Under the pieces are notes generated by a model. That model saw nothing but the letters and a program-made list of their open reading frames with translations, searched no databases and was not told the origin of the DNA. A stretch of DNA of 64,000 bases, taken from assembly GCF_022828255.1 (NCBI RefSeq), contig NZ_JAJQJW010000002.1, positions 1 to 64,000 on the forward strand. Direction: 5' to 3'. The position numbers and the translations under genes are program-made. Positions 25,098-34,478 of this stretch are shown here, piece after piece (within the stretch, counting starts at the first letter, position 1; every line of letters begins with the position of its first letter). The stretch is from Candidatus Nanosynbacter sp. TM7-075. Lineage in GTDB: Bacteria > Patescibacteriota > Saccharimonadia > Saccharimonadales > Saccharimonadaceae.

Positions 25098-27443
25098 ATG
25101 AAAAATCTCGTTATTGTCGAGTCACCAGCCAAAGCTAAAACCATCGAGAAATATCTCGGCAAGGATTTTCACGTCCTGTCCAGCGTGGGACATATTCGCT
25201 CGATTGTTAAAAAGACGAAGGACGGAACGCCGCCGATTGACGTGGCTAACGATTTTTTCGCAATCTATGAAGTTGATCCTGAAAAAAAGAAAGTTATCAC
25301 CGAGCTAAAGAAAAATGTCAAGGCAGTCGGCAAGGAAAATGTTTGGCTCGCAACCGATGAAGACCGCGAAGGAGAGGCTATTGCTTGGCATTTGTGCAAG
25401 GTGCTGGATCTTCCTATTGAGACGACTAAGCGAATCGTCTTTCATGAGATCACCAAAGACGCCATAACCAATGCAATTAAGAATCCGCGAACCGTGGATA
25501 TGAATTTGGTTCAGGCGCAACAAGCCAGGCAAATACTTGACCGCCTGGTTGGTTTTGAGCTCAGCCCAGTCGTCTGGCAGAAAGTTCCGGGCGGCAAGTC
25601 GGCTGGCCGCGTTCAGAGTCCAGCAGTGCGATTACTAGTCGAGCGCGAACGAGAAATTATGAAGTTTGAGGGCAATTCTCAATTCAAAGTTACTGCCATT
25701 TTTATTCACGACAATCAAGAATTCAAGGCCGAGCTTAATCAAAAATTCGATACAGAAGAAGCGGCAAGCGAGTTCTTAAATAGTCTGAAATCCGCCGAAT
25801 TTGTTGTTAGCGATATCTCAAAAACTCCAGGAACGCGCAATCCAGCGGCGCCATTTACCACGTCAACCTTGCAGCAGGAGGCCAACTCTAAACTCGGCTT
25901 CAGCTCCAAAGCGACCATGGCCTCGGCGCAAAAATTATACCAAGATGGAAAAATCACCTATATGCGTACCGACTCGGTGAATTTGAGCGGTCAAGCCATC
26001 GCGGCGGCTACCGATTTCATCAAGCGTCTTTACGGTCCAGATTACTCAACGGTTCGCAAGTTTAAGACCAAATCCGCGTCCGCCCAAGAAGCTCACGAAG
26101 CCATTCGCCCGACGGACATTACCCTGGAAACCGCGTCTAATAACAGCTATGACCAGAAATTGTACGACCTGATTCGACGCCGAACCTTAGCGTCGCAAAT
26201 GTCGCCAGCGAAGCTAGAAAAAACGACTATTACAATCGACATCAAGGGTGAAAAATTACCAAAAAGCAAAAAGCCTACTCAGTTTGAGGCGAAGGGTGAA
26301 GTCATTACGTTTGACGGATTTTTGCGCGTTTACGGCGGCAATAAAGATGAACTCCTACCGAAGTTACAGTCTGGCGATGAAGTCAATTCTCACGATATTA
26401 CGGCTCGTCAAACATTTACACGACCGCCAGCTCGCTACACCGAAGGTTCGCTAGTTAAGAAACTGGAGGAGCTTGGAATCGGACGTCCGTCAACCTACGC
26501 TACGATTATTGACACTATTCAAACTCGCGGCTACGTTGAAAAGGGCGACAGCGAAGGTCAGCCACGCGACGTGATTGTCCTGAACTATAACGGCGAGGAA
26601 GTTAGTCGAAGTATTGTCCAGGAAAAAACTGGCTCGACACGCGGCAAGCTTATTCCAACGCCAAGCGGCGAACTGATTGCCGATTTCCTGACGGACCATT
26701 TTACGCAAATTGTTGATTACGATTTTACCGCCAATGTTGAGACGGAATTTGACAAAATTGCCGGTGCCAATCTGGAAAAAAGCACAATGCTGCACGGATT
26801 TTACACGCCTTTCCATAAATTAATCGAGCAATCTGGCGGGATTGACCGAAGTAAAGTCGGCGCTAATCGCGAAGTGGGAATTGACCCGAAGACGAATAAA
26901 CCGATTATTGCGCGATTTGGGCGGTTTGGTCCAATGTTGCAACTTGGCGAAACTGACGGCGACGAAAAGCCGCGTTTTGCACCGCTGCCAAAGGGCGCGA
27001 AAATTGAAACGGTAACCTTAGAGCAAGCATTGGAAATGTTCAAGTTGCCACGCATCGTCGGACAAACAGAAGACGGGCAAGATATTAAGGCGAATATTGG
27101 GCGGTTCGGTCCGTATATTCAAGTTGGCAAACTGTTCGTCTCCATTAAGCCAGAAGATCCTCACAGCATTACTTTAGAAAAAGCACGTGAACTTTACGCC
27201 GCCAAATTAGAAGCCGAAGCTGCTAAAAATATCGCCGAATTCCCAGATGGAGTTAAGGTTCTTAATGGTCGATTCGGTCCGTATATCACCAACGGCGCTA
27301 AAAATGTCAAAATCCCTAAAGCCACAGATCCAAAAACTATTACTCACGAAAAAGCTCTGGAGTTATTAAGTGCCACAACAGCGAAACCAACTCGCAAACG
27401 CGTAGTTAAAAAAGCCACCAAAACATCCGCTAAAAAGAAATAG
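25098..27443 (+). CDS. topA: DNA topoisomerase I
   Basis: 781 aa type IA enzyme relaxing negative supercoils. The Toprim domain is ESPAKAKTIEKYLG with DEDREGEAIAWHL. The catalytic Tyr288 sits in ITYMRTDSVNL, followed by the conserved SAQEAHEAIRPT and the PARYTEGSLVKKLEELGIGRPSTY region. The C-terminus has several TopoI_C repeats (ARFGRFGPML-type) instead of zinc ribbons and ends in a Lys-rich tail. TTGTAG-N16-TATAAT (25062-25089) lies 8 nt before the ATG. Confidence 0.96.
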   Translation: MKNLVIVESPAKAKTIEKYLGKDFHVLSSVGHIRSIVKKTKDGTPPIDVANDFFAIYEVDPEKKKVITELKKNVKAVGKENVWLATDEDREGEAIAWHLCKVLDLPIETTKRIVFHEITKDAITNAIKNPRTVDMNLVQAQQARQILDRLVGFELSPVVWQKVPGGKSAGRVQSPAVRLLVEREREIMKFEGNSQFKVTAIFIHDNQEFKAELNQKFDTEEAASEFLNSLKSAEFVVSDISKTPGTRNPAAPFTTSTLQQEANSKLGFSSKATMASAQKLYQDGKITYMRTDSVNLSGQAIAAATDFIKRLYGPDYSTVRKFKTKSASAQEAHEAIRPTDITLETASNNSYDQKLYDLIRRRTLASQMSPAKLEKTTITIDIKGEKLPKSKKPTQFEAKGEVITFDGFLRVYGGNKDELLPKLQSGDEVNSHDITARQTFTRPPARYTEGSLVKKLEELGIGRPSTYATIIDTIQTRGYVEKGDSEGQPRDVIVLNYNGEEVSRSIVQEKTGSTRGKLIPTPSGELIADFLTDHFTQIVDYDFTANVETEFDKIAGANLEKSTMLHGFYTPFHKLIEQSGGIDRSKVGANREVGIDPKTNKPIIARFGRFGPMLQLGETDGDEKPRFAPLPKGAKIETVTLEQALEMFKLPRIVGQTEDGQDIKANIGRFGPYIQVGKLFVSIKPEDPHSITLEKARELYAAKLEAEAAKNIAEFPDGVKVLNGRFGPYITNGAKNVKIPKATDPKTITHEKALELLSATTAKPTRKRVVKKATKTSAKKK

Positions 27444-27554
27444 CGTTTTCATACTATCCAATAATTCCGGATAATAAAAACTCTTCATATAATCTATTGC
27501 AAAAAACGTAAAATAAATGCTATAATTTATATCAGCAATTATGGCATTTATCTA

Positions 27555-27583
27555 TTGACTTTTGTCAAATGCAATTGTATAAT
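27555..27583 (+). promoter_or_regulatory. Promoter of the sigma4/HARE gene
   Basis: TTGACT (27555-27560) and TATAAT (27578-27583) with a 17-nt spacer. The predicted start is near 27590, leaving a leader of about 54 nt. Confidence 0.75.
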
Positions 27584-27629
27584 TAAAAACATATTTTCAA
27601 TCAATATAACCTGTGGTGAGGCAGAGAGG

Positions 27630-27647
27630 ATGTTTCTAGTAGCATGA
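27630..27647 (+). promoter_or_regulatory. Possible five-codon leader ORF overlapping the next start
   Basis: ATG TTT CTA GTA GCA TGA follows AGAGAGG closely, and its TGA overlaps the ATG of the next gene (ATGA). It may couple translation of the downstream regulator; it could also be chance. Confidence 0.35.
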
Positions 27648-28696
27648 GCGAGACAACAAAAACCGAGCAAAGCGCCAAATTAAATTCTGTCGTCGATACT
27701 ATTATTTCTAAGATTCCGCAAGAGCGCGAGAAGGAGATTATTTCTCGACGATTTGGTTTGTATGATCGAAAAGAAACATTAGAGTTAATTGGCGATATGT
27801 TCGGCATTACTCGCGAGCGCGTTCGTCAGCTAGAAAAAGCAATCTTAACACGTCTACGTGCGGCTGTCGCCGAGGGAGAACTTCCTTCGGTTATTGCTAT
27901 GGAAAAAGAGATTACTTCGAGCTTGTCTGAGATGGGACGAGTTGCGCGCATGCAAGATTTGGCGTCACACTTCCTCGGTAAAGAAGCTACTGCAATTGAC
28001 CGCGCTCGTGTGGCGTTTATTTCTGAGCTGGCAGAAAACATCACGATTGTTACAGAGAATGACGATTATTACCAAGCGGCAGCAATTGACACTCTCGGCA
28101 ATGAAAAGCAAATTAGAGCACGAGTCGAAGAAGTTGTAAAGACAATCAAAAAGCACGGCGAACCTGTTACCGCGGAAGAATTGCACAAAAAATTGGACTA
28201 TGAACACCCTTCAAACATTGCAGCCTTGGCTACCGTTAGTAAAAAATTGGCTAGCTTAAACGATCAGTGGGGACTAGCCAAATGGCCAGCCGTTAACCCA
28301 AAGAACATCCGCGATAAAATCTACGTCGTTCTGGACACGAATGGCTCACCGATGCATTTTTCCGACATCGCCAAAGGAATTCGGGATAGCGAATTTAACC
28401 GCCGAAGCGTTACAACGCAGGCAATTCACAATGAACTTATTAAAGACAAGCGCTTTGTTCTAATCGGTCGCGGAATTTACGCGCTTGCCAGCTGGGGCTA
28501 TAGCCGCGGAACTGTAGCAGATATCATTACTGATATTTTGAAGAATTCCGAAACTCCGCTTCACCGTGATGAAATTGTTCGTCAAGTCCTCGACAAACGA
28601 CAAGTCAAGGAAACCACCATTCTATTAAACCTTCAATCAAAGCCACAATTCAAACGCGTCGCTAAAGCCACATACGTTTTTGAAGAAGCCGCTTAA
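27644..28696 (+). CDS. Sigma-70 region 4-like protein fused to HARE-HTH domain
   Basis: 350 aa. Residues about 20-75 are a sigma region-4 helix-turn-helix (EREKEIISRRFGLYDRKETL, GITRERVRQLEKAILTRLR). There is no region 1, 2 or 3, so it cannot act as a normal sigma factor. A helical middle follows. Near residues 225-285, IYVVLDTNGSPMHFSDIAK through GRGIYALASWG is a HARE-HTH module like that of RNA polymerase delta subunit (RpoE of Firmicutes); another winged-helix-like segment lies at 155-210. A transcription factor binding near the -35 or to polymerase is the likely role. It has its own consensus promoter. Confidence 0.75.
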   Translation: MSETTKTEQSAKLNSVVDTIISKIPQEREKEIISRRFGLYDRKETLELIGDMFGITRERVRQLEKAILTRLRAAVAEGELPSVIAMEKEITSSLSEMGRVARMQDLASHFLGKEATAIDRARVAFISELAENITIVTENDDYYQAAAIDTLGNEKQIRARVEEVVKTIKKHGEPVTAEELHKKLDYEHPSNIAALATVSKKLASLNDQWGLAKWPAVNPKNIRDKIYVVLDTNGSPMHFSDIAKGIRDSEFNRRSVTTQAIHNELIKDKRFVLIGRGIYALASWGYSRGTVADIITDILKNSETPLHRDEIVRQVLDKRQVKETTILLNLQSKPQFKRVAKATYVFEEAA

Positions 28697-28702
28697 GCTA
28701 AG

Positions 28703-28731
28703 TTGCAAACTTCTTTCAGAGGTGAGATAAT
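28703..28731 (+). promoter_or_regulatory. Promoter of the TraG-like ATPase gene
   Basis: TTGCAA (28703-28708), a 17-nt spacer and GATAAT (28726-28731), nine bases before the ATG. Confidence 0.6.
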
Positions 28732-28740
28732 TTACACATA

Positions 28741-31389
28741 ATGCAGATTATTTCTTGGATCATCAGCACATTATTACAATGGTATGTTTGGATGCCAATC
28801 GTGGCAGTCCTGATGTTTTTGACATGGCGGAATTATCGGAAGATAGAAGATTTCACCCCAGTTGAGAGCGTACTTTTGGTCCTGGAAATCCCACGCACAA
28901 ATGACAAGCAAGAACTTGCCGCCGAGCAGTTATTCGCTTCACTGCACGGAATTCTTCGCGACAATAAAGAATTGCGATTATCCGGCGGACACCAAGAGCA
29001 CATTAGCTTTGAAATCGCCTCAGTTAATGGGCAAATTCGCTTTTACGTTTGGGTACCAAAAACCCTGCAGAGCTTTGTCGAGGGGCAGATTTATTCTCAA
29101 TACCCAACTGTTCAAATTCACCAAGCCGACGAAGATTACACTGAGCACGAGCGTGACCACGAAGTTGCCTACTCGACAGAATTGACATTAACCACAGATG
29201 AATTCCTCCCGATTCGCACCTTCCAAAACTTCGAAGTCGACCCACTGGCGGGCATTACAGGCACGCTAGCAAAATTGGAAACCACCGGCGAGGAATTGTG
29301 GATTCAGGTGCTAGTCAGACCAATTCCTGACGACTGGCAAAACGCCGCAGATCGATATATCAATAGTATAAGAAACGGACGAATATTCTCCTTGCCAGGA
29401 TTCGGCGGCAGTATGCAGTGGCTAATCGGCGTACTTGGCGCGTTATGGCAACCGCCAGAGCAGGGAGCAAATCAATCGACAGCCGTTGAGTTATCAGACC
29501 GCGATAAAACTCGCATTTCTGAAGCAGAGAAAAAAGCCACCAAGCTCGGGTATGAAGTGAAGATTCGCTTAGTTTATATGGGCGAAAGTCAGACAAACGC
29601 CAAACTTCGCATGCAGGCGCTCGTCGGTACATTTAAGCAGTTCAATTCAACCAATCTCAACGGATTCCACGCCGTCAAGGGTGCATTTGGTAAAGAATTT
29701 ATTGATAAATATCGCAAGCGTTCGTTCATCGGCGACGGATTCATCTTAAATATAGAAGAATTGGCGTCAGTTTTTCACTTGCCACACACCAATGTTGAAA
29801 CACCAAATATAGTCTGGGCGAGCTCCAAAACCGCAGAACCGCCATCCAAATTGCCAGTCTTAACCGGCGAAGACGTCAACGATGACCAAATTTCTGCCTT
29901 TGGCGTCACCAACTTCCGCGGCATCAGCCACCAATTCGGTATGTTGCGCTATGACCGCTCACGCCACGTTTACATAATCGGGCAAACGGGTGCCGGAAAA
30001 AGTGGACTATTAGAGCTCTTCGCCTTAAGCGACATTTTCCATAATCAAGGATATGCCATCATCGACCCGCACGGCGACTTCGCAATCAACAACATGAAAT
30101 TTATCCCTGGCAGCCGATTAAACGACGTGATTTATTTCAATCCAGCCGACACCGCATATCCTCTGGGATTCAACCCGCTAGAAGTCACGAACCCTAACCA
30201 GAAAACCAACATTTCGTCAGAGATCATCGGCGTTTTGAAGCGTATTTTCGGCGATTCGTGGGGACCACGGCTTGAGTATATTTTGCGGTACACTATTTTG
30301 GCTTTGCTGGACCGACCAGAAGCGACGATGCTTGATATTACTCGTATGCTAACAGATAAGGAATTCCGAAAAGAAACGCTGGCTTATTGCCAAGACACTG
30401 TGGTTTTGCAATTCTGGAATGTTGAATTTGCCAGCTGGAATGACAAGTTTGTCGCCGAGGCAATTGCGCCAGTCTTAAATAAAGTCGGGGCTTTCACCGC
30501 CAATCCAATCATCCGTAATATCATCGGGCAGCCAAAATCCACGTTCAATATTCGCCAGATTATGGACGAAGGAAAGATTCTAATTGTCAATCTGTCCAAG
30601 GGTCTGATAGGCGAGGACAATGCCGCCATCCTCGGTTCGTTTTTGGTCACAAAAATCCAGCTTGCCGCTATGTCTCGAAGTGACATTCCTGACGTCCGCG
30701 ACCGCCGCCCATTCTATCTCTACGTCGACGAGTTCCAGAACTTCGCCACCGATTCGTTTGCGACTATTCTGTCTGAGGCTCGAAAATATGGCCTTAACTT
30801 GACCGTTGCCAACCAATACATTTCCCAGATGAGCGACACGGTTCGCGATGCAGTTTTCGGCAACGTCGGCACTATGATTTCTTTCCGAGTTTCTGCTGAC
30901 GATGCACCAATTCTTGCCAAGCAATTCGAGCCAAACTTCGAGGCAATCGATCTACTTCAAATGCACAATCGTAATTTTGTTGTCAATATGGTTATCGGCG
31001 GCGAAAAAACTCCCGCGTTTTCTGCCCGCACGCTGGAACTTCCGCCAAGCCAAGCCGACAACACGCCGCACATTATTGAACATTCGCGTCGCATGTATTC
31101 GCGAAACAGGGAAGATGTTGAGAAGGAAATTGATGCTATAATAAAGCCTGTTCGCAACCAAAAAAAGCAACCAGCCAAACCTCAACCGCAGCCCGCAAAC
31201 AACACTCCAGCGGCCAATAGCCAACCGGAAAAGCAGCAACCCGCAGCAAACGATGGCGAAGTTGTTTTGCAAATTCGCGGCAATGATAACACGCCTACAG
31301 AAACTGCAATCAACACAGTTACGCCACTAGCTTCAGCCACGCCAAAAAGACGACGTCGCCGACGAAAAAAGAGCACTACCGCCGCCTAA
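28741..31389 (+). CDS. TraG/VirB4-like membrane ATPase (type IV secretion type)
   Basis: 882 aa. One or two N-terminal membrane helices (about 5-30) precede a 370-residue domain, then a P-loop GQTGAGKS at 414-421 and IIDPHGDFA. The Walker-B-like YLYVDEFQNFA precedes a TraM-recognition-type segment, TVANQYISQMSD. The tail (about 800-882) is Pro/Gln/Asn-rich and ends in a basic KRRRRRRKK stretch. Such proteins power DNA or protein movement through envelope channels and are widespread in CPR genomes, where they may act in type IV pilus- or conjugation-like machines. No other secretion genes are adjacent. Confidence 0.82.
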   Translation: MQIISWIISTLLQWYVWMPIVAVLMFLTWRNYRKIEDFTPVESVLLVLEIPRTNDKQELAAEQLFASLHGILRDNKELRLSGGHQEHISFEIASVNGQIRFYVWVPKTLQSFVEGQIYSQYPTVQIHQADEDYTEHERDHEVAYSTELTLTTDEFLPIRTFQNFEVDPLAGITGTLAKLETTGEELWIQVLVRPIPDDWQNAADRYINSIRNGRIFSLPGFGGSMQWLIGVLGALWQPPEQGANQSTAVELSDRDKTRISEAEKKATKLGYEVKIRLVYMGESQTNAKLRMQALVGTFKQFNSTNLNGFHAVKGAFGKEFIDKYRKRSFIGDGFILNIEELASVFHLPHTNVETPNIVWASSKTAEPPSKLPVLTGEDVNDDQISAFGVTNFRGISHQFGMLRYDRSRHVYIIGQTGAGKSGLLELFALSDIFHNQGYAIIDPHGDFAINNMKFIPGSRLNDVIYFNPADTAYPLGFNPLEVTNPNQKTNISSEIIGVLKRIFGDSWGPRLEYILRYTILALLDRPEATMLDITRMLTDKEFRKETLAYCQDTVVLQFWNVEFASWNDKFVAEAIAPVLNKVGAFTANPIIRNIIGQPKSTFNIRQIMDEGKILIVNLSKGLIGEDNAAILGSFLVTKIQLAAMSRSDIPDVRDRRPFYLYVDEFQNFATDSFATILSEARKYGLNLTVANQYISQMSDTVRDAVFGNVGTMISFRVSADDAPILAKQFEPNFEAIDLLQMHNRNFVVNMVIGGEKTPAFSARTLELPPSQADNTPHIIEHSRRMYSRNREDVEKEIDAIIKPVRNQKKQPAKPQPQPANNTPAANSQPEKQQPAANDGEVVLQIRGNDNTPTETAINTVTPLASATPKRRRRRRKKSTTAA

Positions 31390-31392
31390 AAA

Positions 31393-32919
31393 CTATTCGT
31401 ATCGCCACTGACGCATATCGGAATTGTAAACATCGGTGATTCGCGGAGAAACCAACGTAGAAGTCGGTCCAGATGGCACCGATATGGCGTTTTGTTTAGT
31501 CAGGAAGGTGAGCAATTTTTGGTTTTGATATCGTAGGTTTTTCGGTAATGACTGACTAGCCACGACCTCAGCTTGCGGCGCAGACATCACAAAACCCCAC
31601 TCGCCAAATGACGGCACATTGACAGAAAACGCCGTCACATATCGCTCTGGATGAGATGATTTGACGGTGTTTGCCACCATATAAAAAGCATGCGGAGAGA
31701 AAAATGAAGACGTCGCTTGCGTCACCATAACCCCACGCTCCGTTAAAATATTACTGATTTGACGATATAATTGCTCGGAATACAGCTTGGCTAATTTCTC
31801 ATTCGACGGGTCCACCAAATCAATCAACACAACATCATATTTATCATTGGTAGAAAAGGCGAATTGGAAAGCGTCTTGATTGACAATGGAAACACGCGGA
31901 TCATGCAGAGAGCGCTGATTTATATCAGTGAGAAGATGATTAGTTTTCGCCAGATTAGTCATCACCTCATCGATATCGACCAACGTAATATGCTCAACAC
32001 TGGGATATTTCAAAACATCCCGAGCCAGCAAACCATCGCCGCCGCCCATAATCAGCACGCGCTTTGGATTGGCGACTGAAGACAGAGCGGAAGTAGACAA
32101 TGTTTCGTGATAACGCGCTTCGTCAAGGCTGGAAAACTGTAAATTGCGATTCAAAAACAACCTGGTGTCATTTTTATATCTCGTCAGGACAATTTTCTGA
32201 TACGGCGTCTGCTGCTGCCACATCACGGGATCTTTATACGTTCGCTTGTCAATTCCGTGCTCAATTTCCGTCGCAAAAATGAAGAATCCCAAAAGCAACA
32301 TTGTTGCAATAACGCTAATTGTCATAATAATTTTCGACGCTTTCATTTGCTTAAGAATCAGAACCGCAACTCCAATATTCAGCGTCGCCACCAGATACGC
32401 GCTACGCATTAAGCCAAGATACGGAAGCATAACGAGCGGGAATAATAGCGACGCAATTAATGCCCCAAAATAATCAAGCGCCAAAATCTTACTAAACAAT
32501 TTCACTGACGACTTGCGTCCAAACTCCTGAAACATCTTCATTAAAAGCGGAATTTCCAGCCCAATACAAATACCGATCGCCAGACTTATGCAGGCAAAAA
32601 TCAGCCAATGCGAGCGGGTAAATACAAACCCCAAATACATCAACATCACCGAATTTCCACCAATTAGCCCCAGAATAATTTCATTCGCAGCGAAGCTGGT
32701 CGCTGGATGAAGCTTGATGTAATTGACCAGCAGCGAGCCAATTCCCATACCGAACAGCGTCACGCCCGTCGCCAAGCTGAAGCTCAAAATCGAATCGCCC
32801 ACCAGATATGATGCAGCCGCGCCTAAAATCAGCTCATAAATAATTCCGCCAATTGCTACCAAAATTGCTGCTGCAAATAAAGCAACTTGCTCCCGTTTTT
32901 TCGTACTTGATCGTGACAT
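31393..32919 (-). CDS. Membrane-bound spermidine synthase-like aminopropyltransferase
   Basis: 508 aa. Seven or so membrane helices (residues 1-225) are fused to a spermidine synthase domain with LIMGGGDGLLARDVLKYPSV (decarboxylated AdoMet site), LVDIDEVM, DAFQF and DVVLIDLVDPSNEK. Family enzymes transfer aminopropyl groups from decarboxylated AdoMet. The next two minus-strand genes upstream encode a DUF4178 protein and AdoMet decarboxylase, so the three likely form one pathway. The acceptor may be a polyamine or a lipid or protein-linked substrate, given the membrane domain. Confidence 0.85.
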   Translation of the reverse strand: MSRSSTKKREQVALFAAAILVAIGGIIYELILGAAASYLVGDSILSFSLATGVTLFGMGIGSLLVNYIKLHPATSFAANEIILGLIGGNSVMLMYLGFVFTRSHWLIFACISLAIGICIGLEIPLLMKMFQEFGRKSSVKLFSKILALDYFGALIASLLFPLVMLPYLGLMRSAYLVATLNIGVAVLILKQMKASKIIMTISVIATMLLLGFFIFATEIEHGIDKRTYKDPVMWQQQTPYQKIVLTRYKNDTRLFLNRNLQFSSLDEARYHETLSTSALSSVANPKRVLIMGGGDGLLARDVLKYPSVEHITLVDIDEVMTNLAKTNHLLTDINQRSLHDPRVSIVNQDAFQFAFSTNDKYDVVLIDLVDPSNEKLAKLYSEQLYRQISNILTERGVMVTQATSSFFSPHAFYMVANTVKSSHPERYVTAFSVNVPSFGEWGFVMSAPQAEVVASQSLPKNLRYQNQKLLTFLTKQNAISVPSGPTSTLVSPRITDVYNSDMRQWRYE

Positions 32920-32930
32920 TATAACTCCTT

Positions 32931-33617
32931 TTATTTGCCAAGCCCGCCGCTACTGCCGCCATAAACACTGCGCGATCCGCCGTGACCTCCGCCATTACTA
33001 TTGTCGGAATTGTTGTCAAAGATGAACGCAAACAAAATAATGGCGATAAATATAACAATAAATATAATCGTCGTCCAGTCAATCGGTTTAATGGTTCTGC
33101 CGAACAGCTCCTTTTGTTCTTTATCGCTCAATTGAACCTTGCGATAAGCATCGTATTCGCGATTGTTATACTTCTCAATCGTAATCAACTGACGGTTTTT
33201 CGGCGCGCCAGTATCCCTCAAAGTAGCGTACGCCATCAGTTCTTTCGGGAAAACTTGATATGTGTTTTTGCCCTTGATGTTCATAATTTCACCAATTCCA
33301 ACCTCGTCAACCACCACAACATGATCCTTGCCATCCTGCTCAGAAACGGTGAATGATTGACCTTTTTCCAATTGCGTTGGGTCAATTGCCTGAGTAAAAC
33401 GAATCGGCTCGTACAGAGAAACGGTTTGATCGCTGTGATCATATTCCACCCAGCTATCATAATCAGCCAGCCCGGTAATCTCCCACTCTTCCCAGTAGTA
33501 AAATCGCTTGTCTTTCTTGTCCCATTCGCGAAAAAGCAAACAGCCAACAACCCGCAGATTCGTCTTCTTACCAGTCAAAATCTGGTTAATCTTAAGTCGT
33601 GCCTTGGTTTGTTTCAT
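32931..33617 (-). CDS. DUF4178 protein with C-terminal membrane helix
   Basis: 228 aa. The DUF4178 fold spans about residues 1-165 (LRVVGCLLFREWDKKDKRFYY, SFTVSEQDGKDHVVVVDEVG). One helix follows at about 180-200 (WTTIIFIVIFIAIILFAFIF), then a Ser/Gly-rich tail. DUF4178 genes are known to co-occur with AdoMet decarboxylase and spermidine synthase genes in predicted membrane-linked modification systems, exactly as here. Its biochemical role is not known. Confidence 0.8.
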   Translation of the reverse strand: MKQTKARLKINQILTGKKTNLRVVGCLLFREWDKKDKRFYYWEEWEITGLADYDSWVEYDHSDQTVSLYEPIRFTQAIDPTQLEKGQSFTVSEQDGKDHVVVVDEVGIGEIMNIKGKNTYQVFPKELMAYATLRDTGAPKNRQLITIEKYNNREYDAYRKVQLSDKEQKELFGRTIKPIDWTTIIFIVIFIAIILFAFIFDNNSDNSNGGGHGGSRSVYGGSSGGLGK

Positions 33618-33618
33618 A

Positions 33619-33963
33619 TTACAATGCCATTTCTTTCATAATTATTTTTTCTGCGTCCAACACCCGCGCAACCAACTCTTTTATTTGTTGCAATTTGTCG
33701 TCATCCAGCATTTTACAAGTTGTCATCGCTATATACGCCACGCCGCTTTCCGGCCACGTATGAATCGCAATGTGCGACTCCGACAAAAGCAGGGCAGCGC
33801 TGATTCCTTGCGGAGAAAATTGATGCATCACCGATTTCAAAGAATGCAAGCCCGCCAGCTCCGTAACATTTCTTAACATTTTCTGCAGCTCATCCGCGTC
33901 ATTAAGCAAAGCAGAATCAACTTCGCTCACTTTTATGGTTATAGATTGGACCGCGGCATGCAT
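33619..33963 (-). CDS. speH: S-adenosylmethionine decarboxylase proenzyme
   Basis: 114 aa. The self-processing site is LSESHIAIHTWPE: cleavage between Glu62 and Ser63 would give the pyruvoyl group. Ser63, His68 and Cys83 sit at the same positions as in the small bacterial class (for example Thermotoga). It produces decarboxylated AdoMet, the aminopropyl donor for the synthase two genes downstream. Only one base separates its stop from the DUF4178 ORF start. Confidence 0.93.
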   Translation of the reverse strand: MHAAVQSITIKVSEVDSALLNDADELQKMLRNVTELAGLHSLKSVMHQFSPQGISAALLLSESHIAIHTWPESGVAYIAMTTCKMLDDDKLQQIKELVARVLDAEKIIMKEMAL

Positions 33964-34034
33964 ATTATAGTAATTATATCACCACTAGGGTGTCAGGAAT
34001 AAAGGTGAAACGCGGGTCTTAGGGAATATCGGTA

Positions 34035-34062
34035 TTTAGATTGTTGAGGAATTATAACCAAA
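34035..34062 (+). repeat. Island-edge 28-bp element, left copy
   Basis: Starts TTTAGATTGTTGAGG and ends ATTATAACCAAA. It matches 43548-43575 at 23 of 28 positions, all differences being transitions. A weaker third copy is at 43722-43749. The left copy separates the AdoMet decarboxylase gene from the RNA array. Confidence 0.6.
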
Positions 34063-34070
34063 TAATACAG

Positions 34071-34117
34071 AAAAAATCCCCGAATCCCATTACCGGGATT
34101 TAAGTGGGGATTCTTCT
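34071..34117 (-). ncRNA. Array RNA E (about 47 nt)
   Basis: Minus-strand unit with promoter TTGGCA (34147-34152)-N17-TATAGT (34124-34129) and predicted start near 34117. The RNA folds into AATCCCC/GGGGATT (34106-34112 with 34075-34081) around an inner AATCCC/GGGATT hairpin (34083-34088, 34095-34100), and ends in a run of six U. It is the last and shortest unit in the array and lacks the wider internal loop of the others. Confidence 0.65.
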
Positions 34118-34221
34118 GATTCTACTATAGCAAACACTCCTCAAAATGCCAACGATCAAATAGCCTGTAAATTTCTTAGAAGACAGACAATACGGCGAAA
34201 TACTCTCTATGAGGGCAACAT

Positions 34222-34282
34222 AAGAAAAGCCCCTGTGACGCCAGGGGAACTTATCGAACCTGGTTATAACACAGAGGCTTCC
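34222..34282 (-). ncRNA. Array RNA D (about 61 nt)
   Basis: Promoter TTGATA (34312-34317)-N17-TATATT (34289-34294). The transcript closes with an 11-bp stem, AAGCCTCTGTG with CACAGGGGCTT (34270-34280 and 34227-34237), followed by TTTCTTAT. Inside is CCAGG/CCTGG (34241-34245, 34259-34263) with a loop containing GGTTCGATAAG. The promoter spacer shares TTCTCGTGC with RNA B. Confidence 0.65.
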
Positions 34283-34341
34283 GGTCGTAATATAGCACGA
34301 GAAGCCCAAAATATCAACGATGAGAATGATCACGCCACAAT

Positions 34342-34411
34342 AAGAAAATCCCCCATGGAGCCAGCAGGGATGAACCCGTCAGCTGAGTTACACCATCTAG
34401 GGGATTCTCAT
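34342..34411 (-). ncRNA. Array RNA C (about 70 nt)
   Basis: Promoter TTGCGC (34441-34446)-N17-TACACT (34418-34423). The closing stem AATCCCCTA with TGGGGGATT (34398-34406 and 34347-34355) runs into TTTCTTAT. Inside, CAGC/GCTG and GGG/CCC stack into a hairpin with a GTTCATC loop. The D-arm- and T-arm-like strings are discussed under rejected items. Confidence 0.6.
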
Positions 34412-34478
34412 GCGGATAGTGTAACAAATAATATAACAGGGCGCAATACTCTTTATGAAGGTAATGTGCGAAGCCAAG

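Noticed and set aside
34342-34411. RNA C as a tRNA or tRNA fragment
   Set aside because: It has strings like a D arm (GTAACTCAGC) and a T loop (GGGTTCATCCC), but no anticodon arm fits between them and there is no acceptor plus CCA end. It matches the other array RNAs better.
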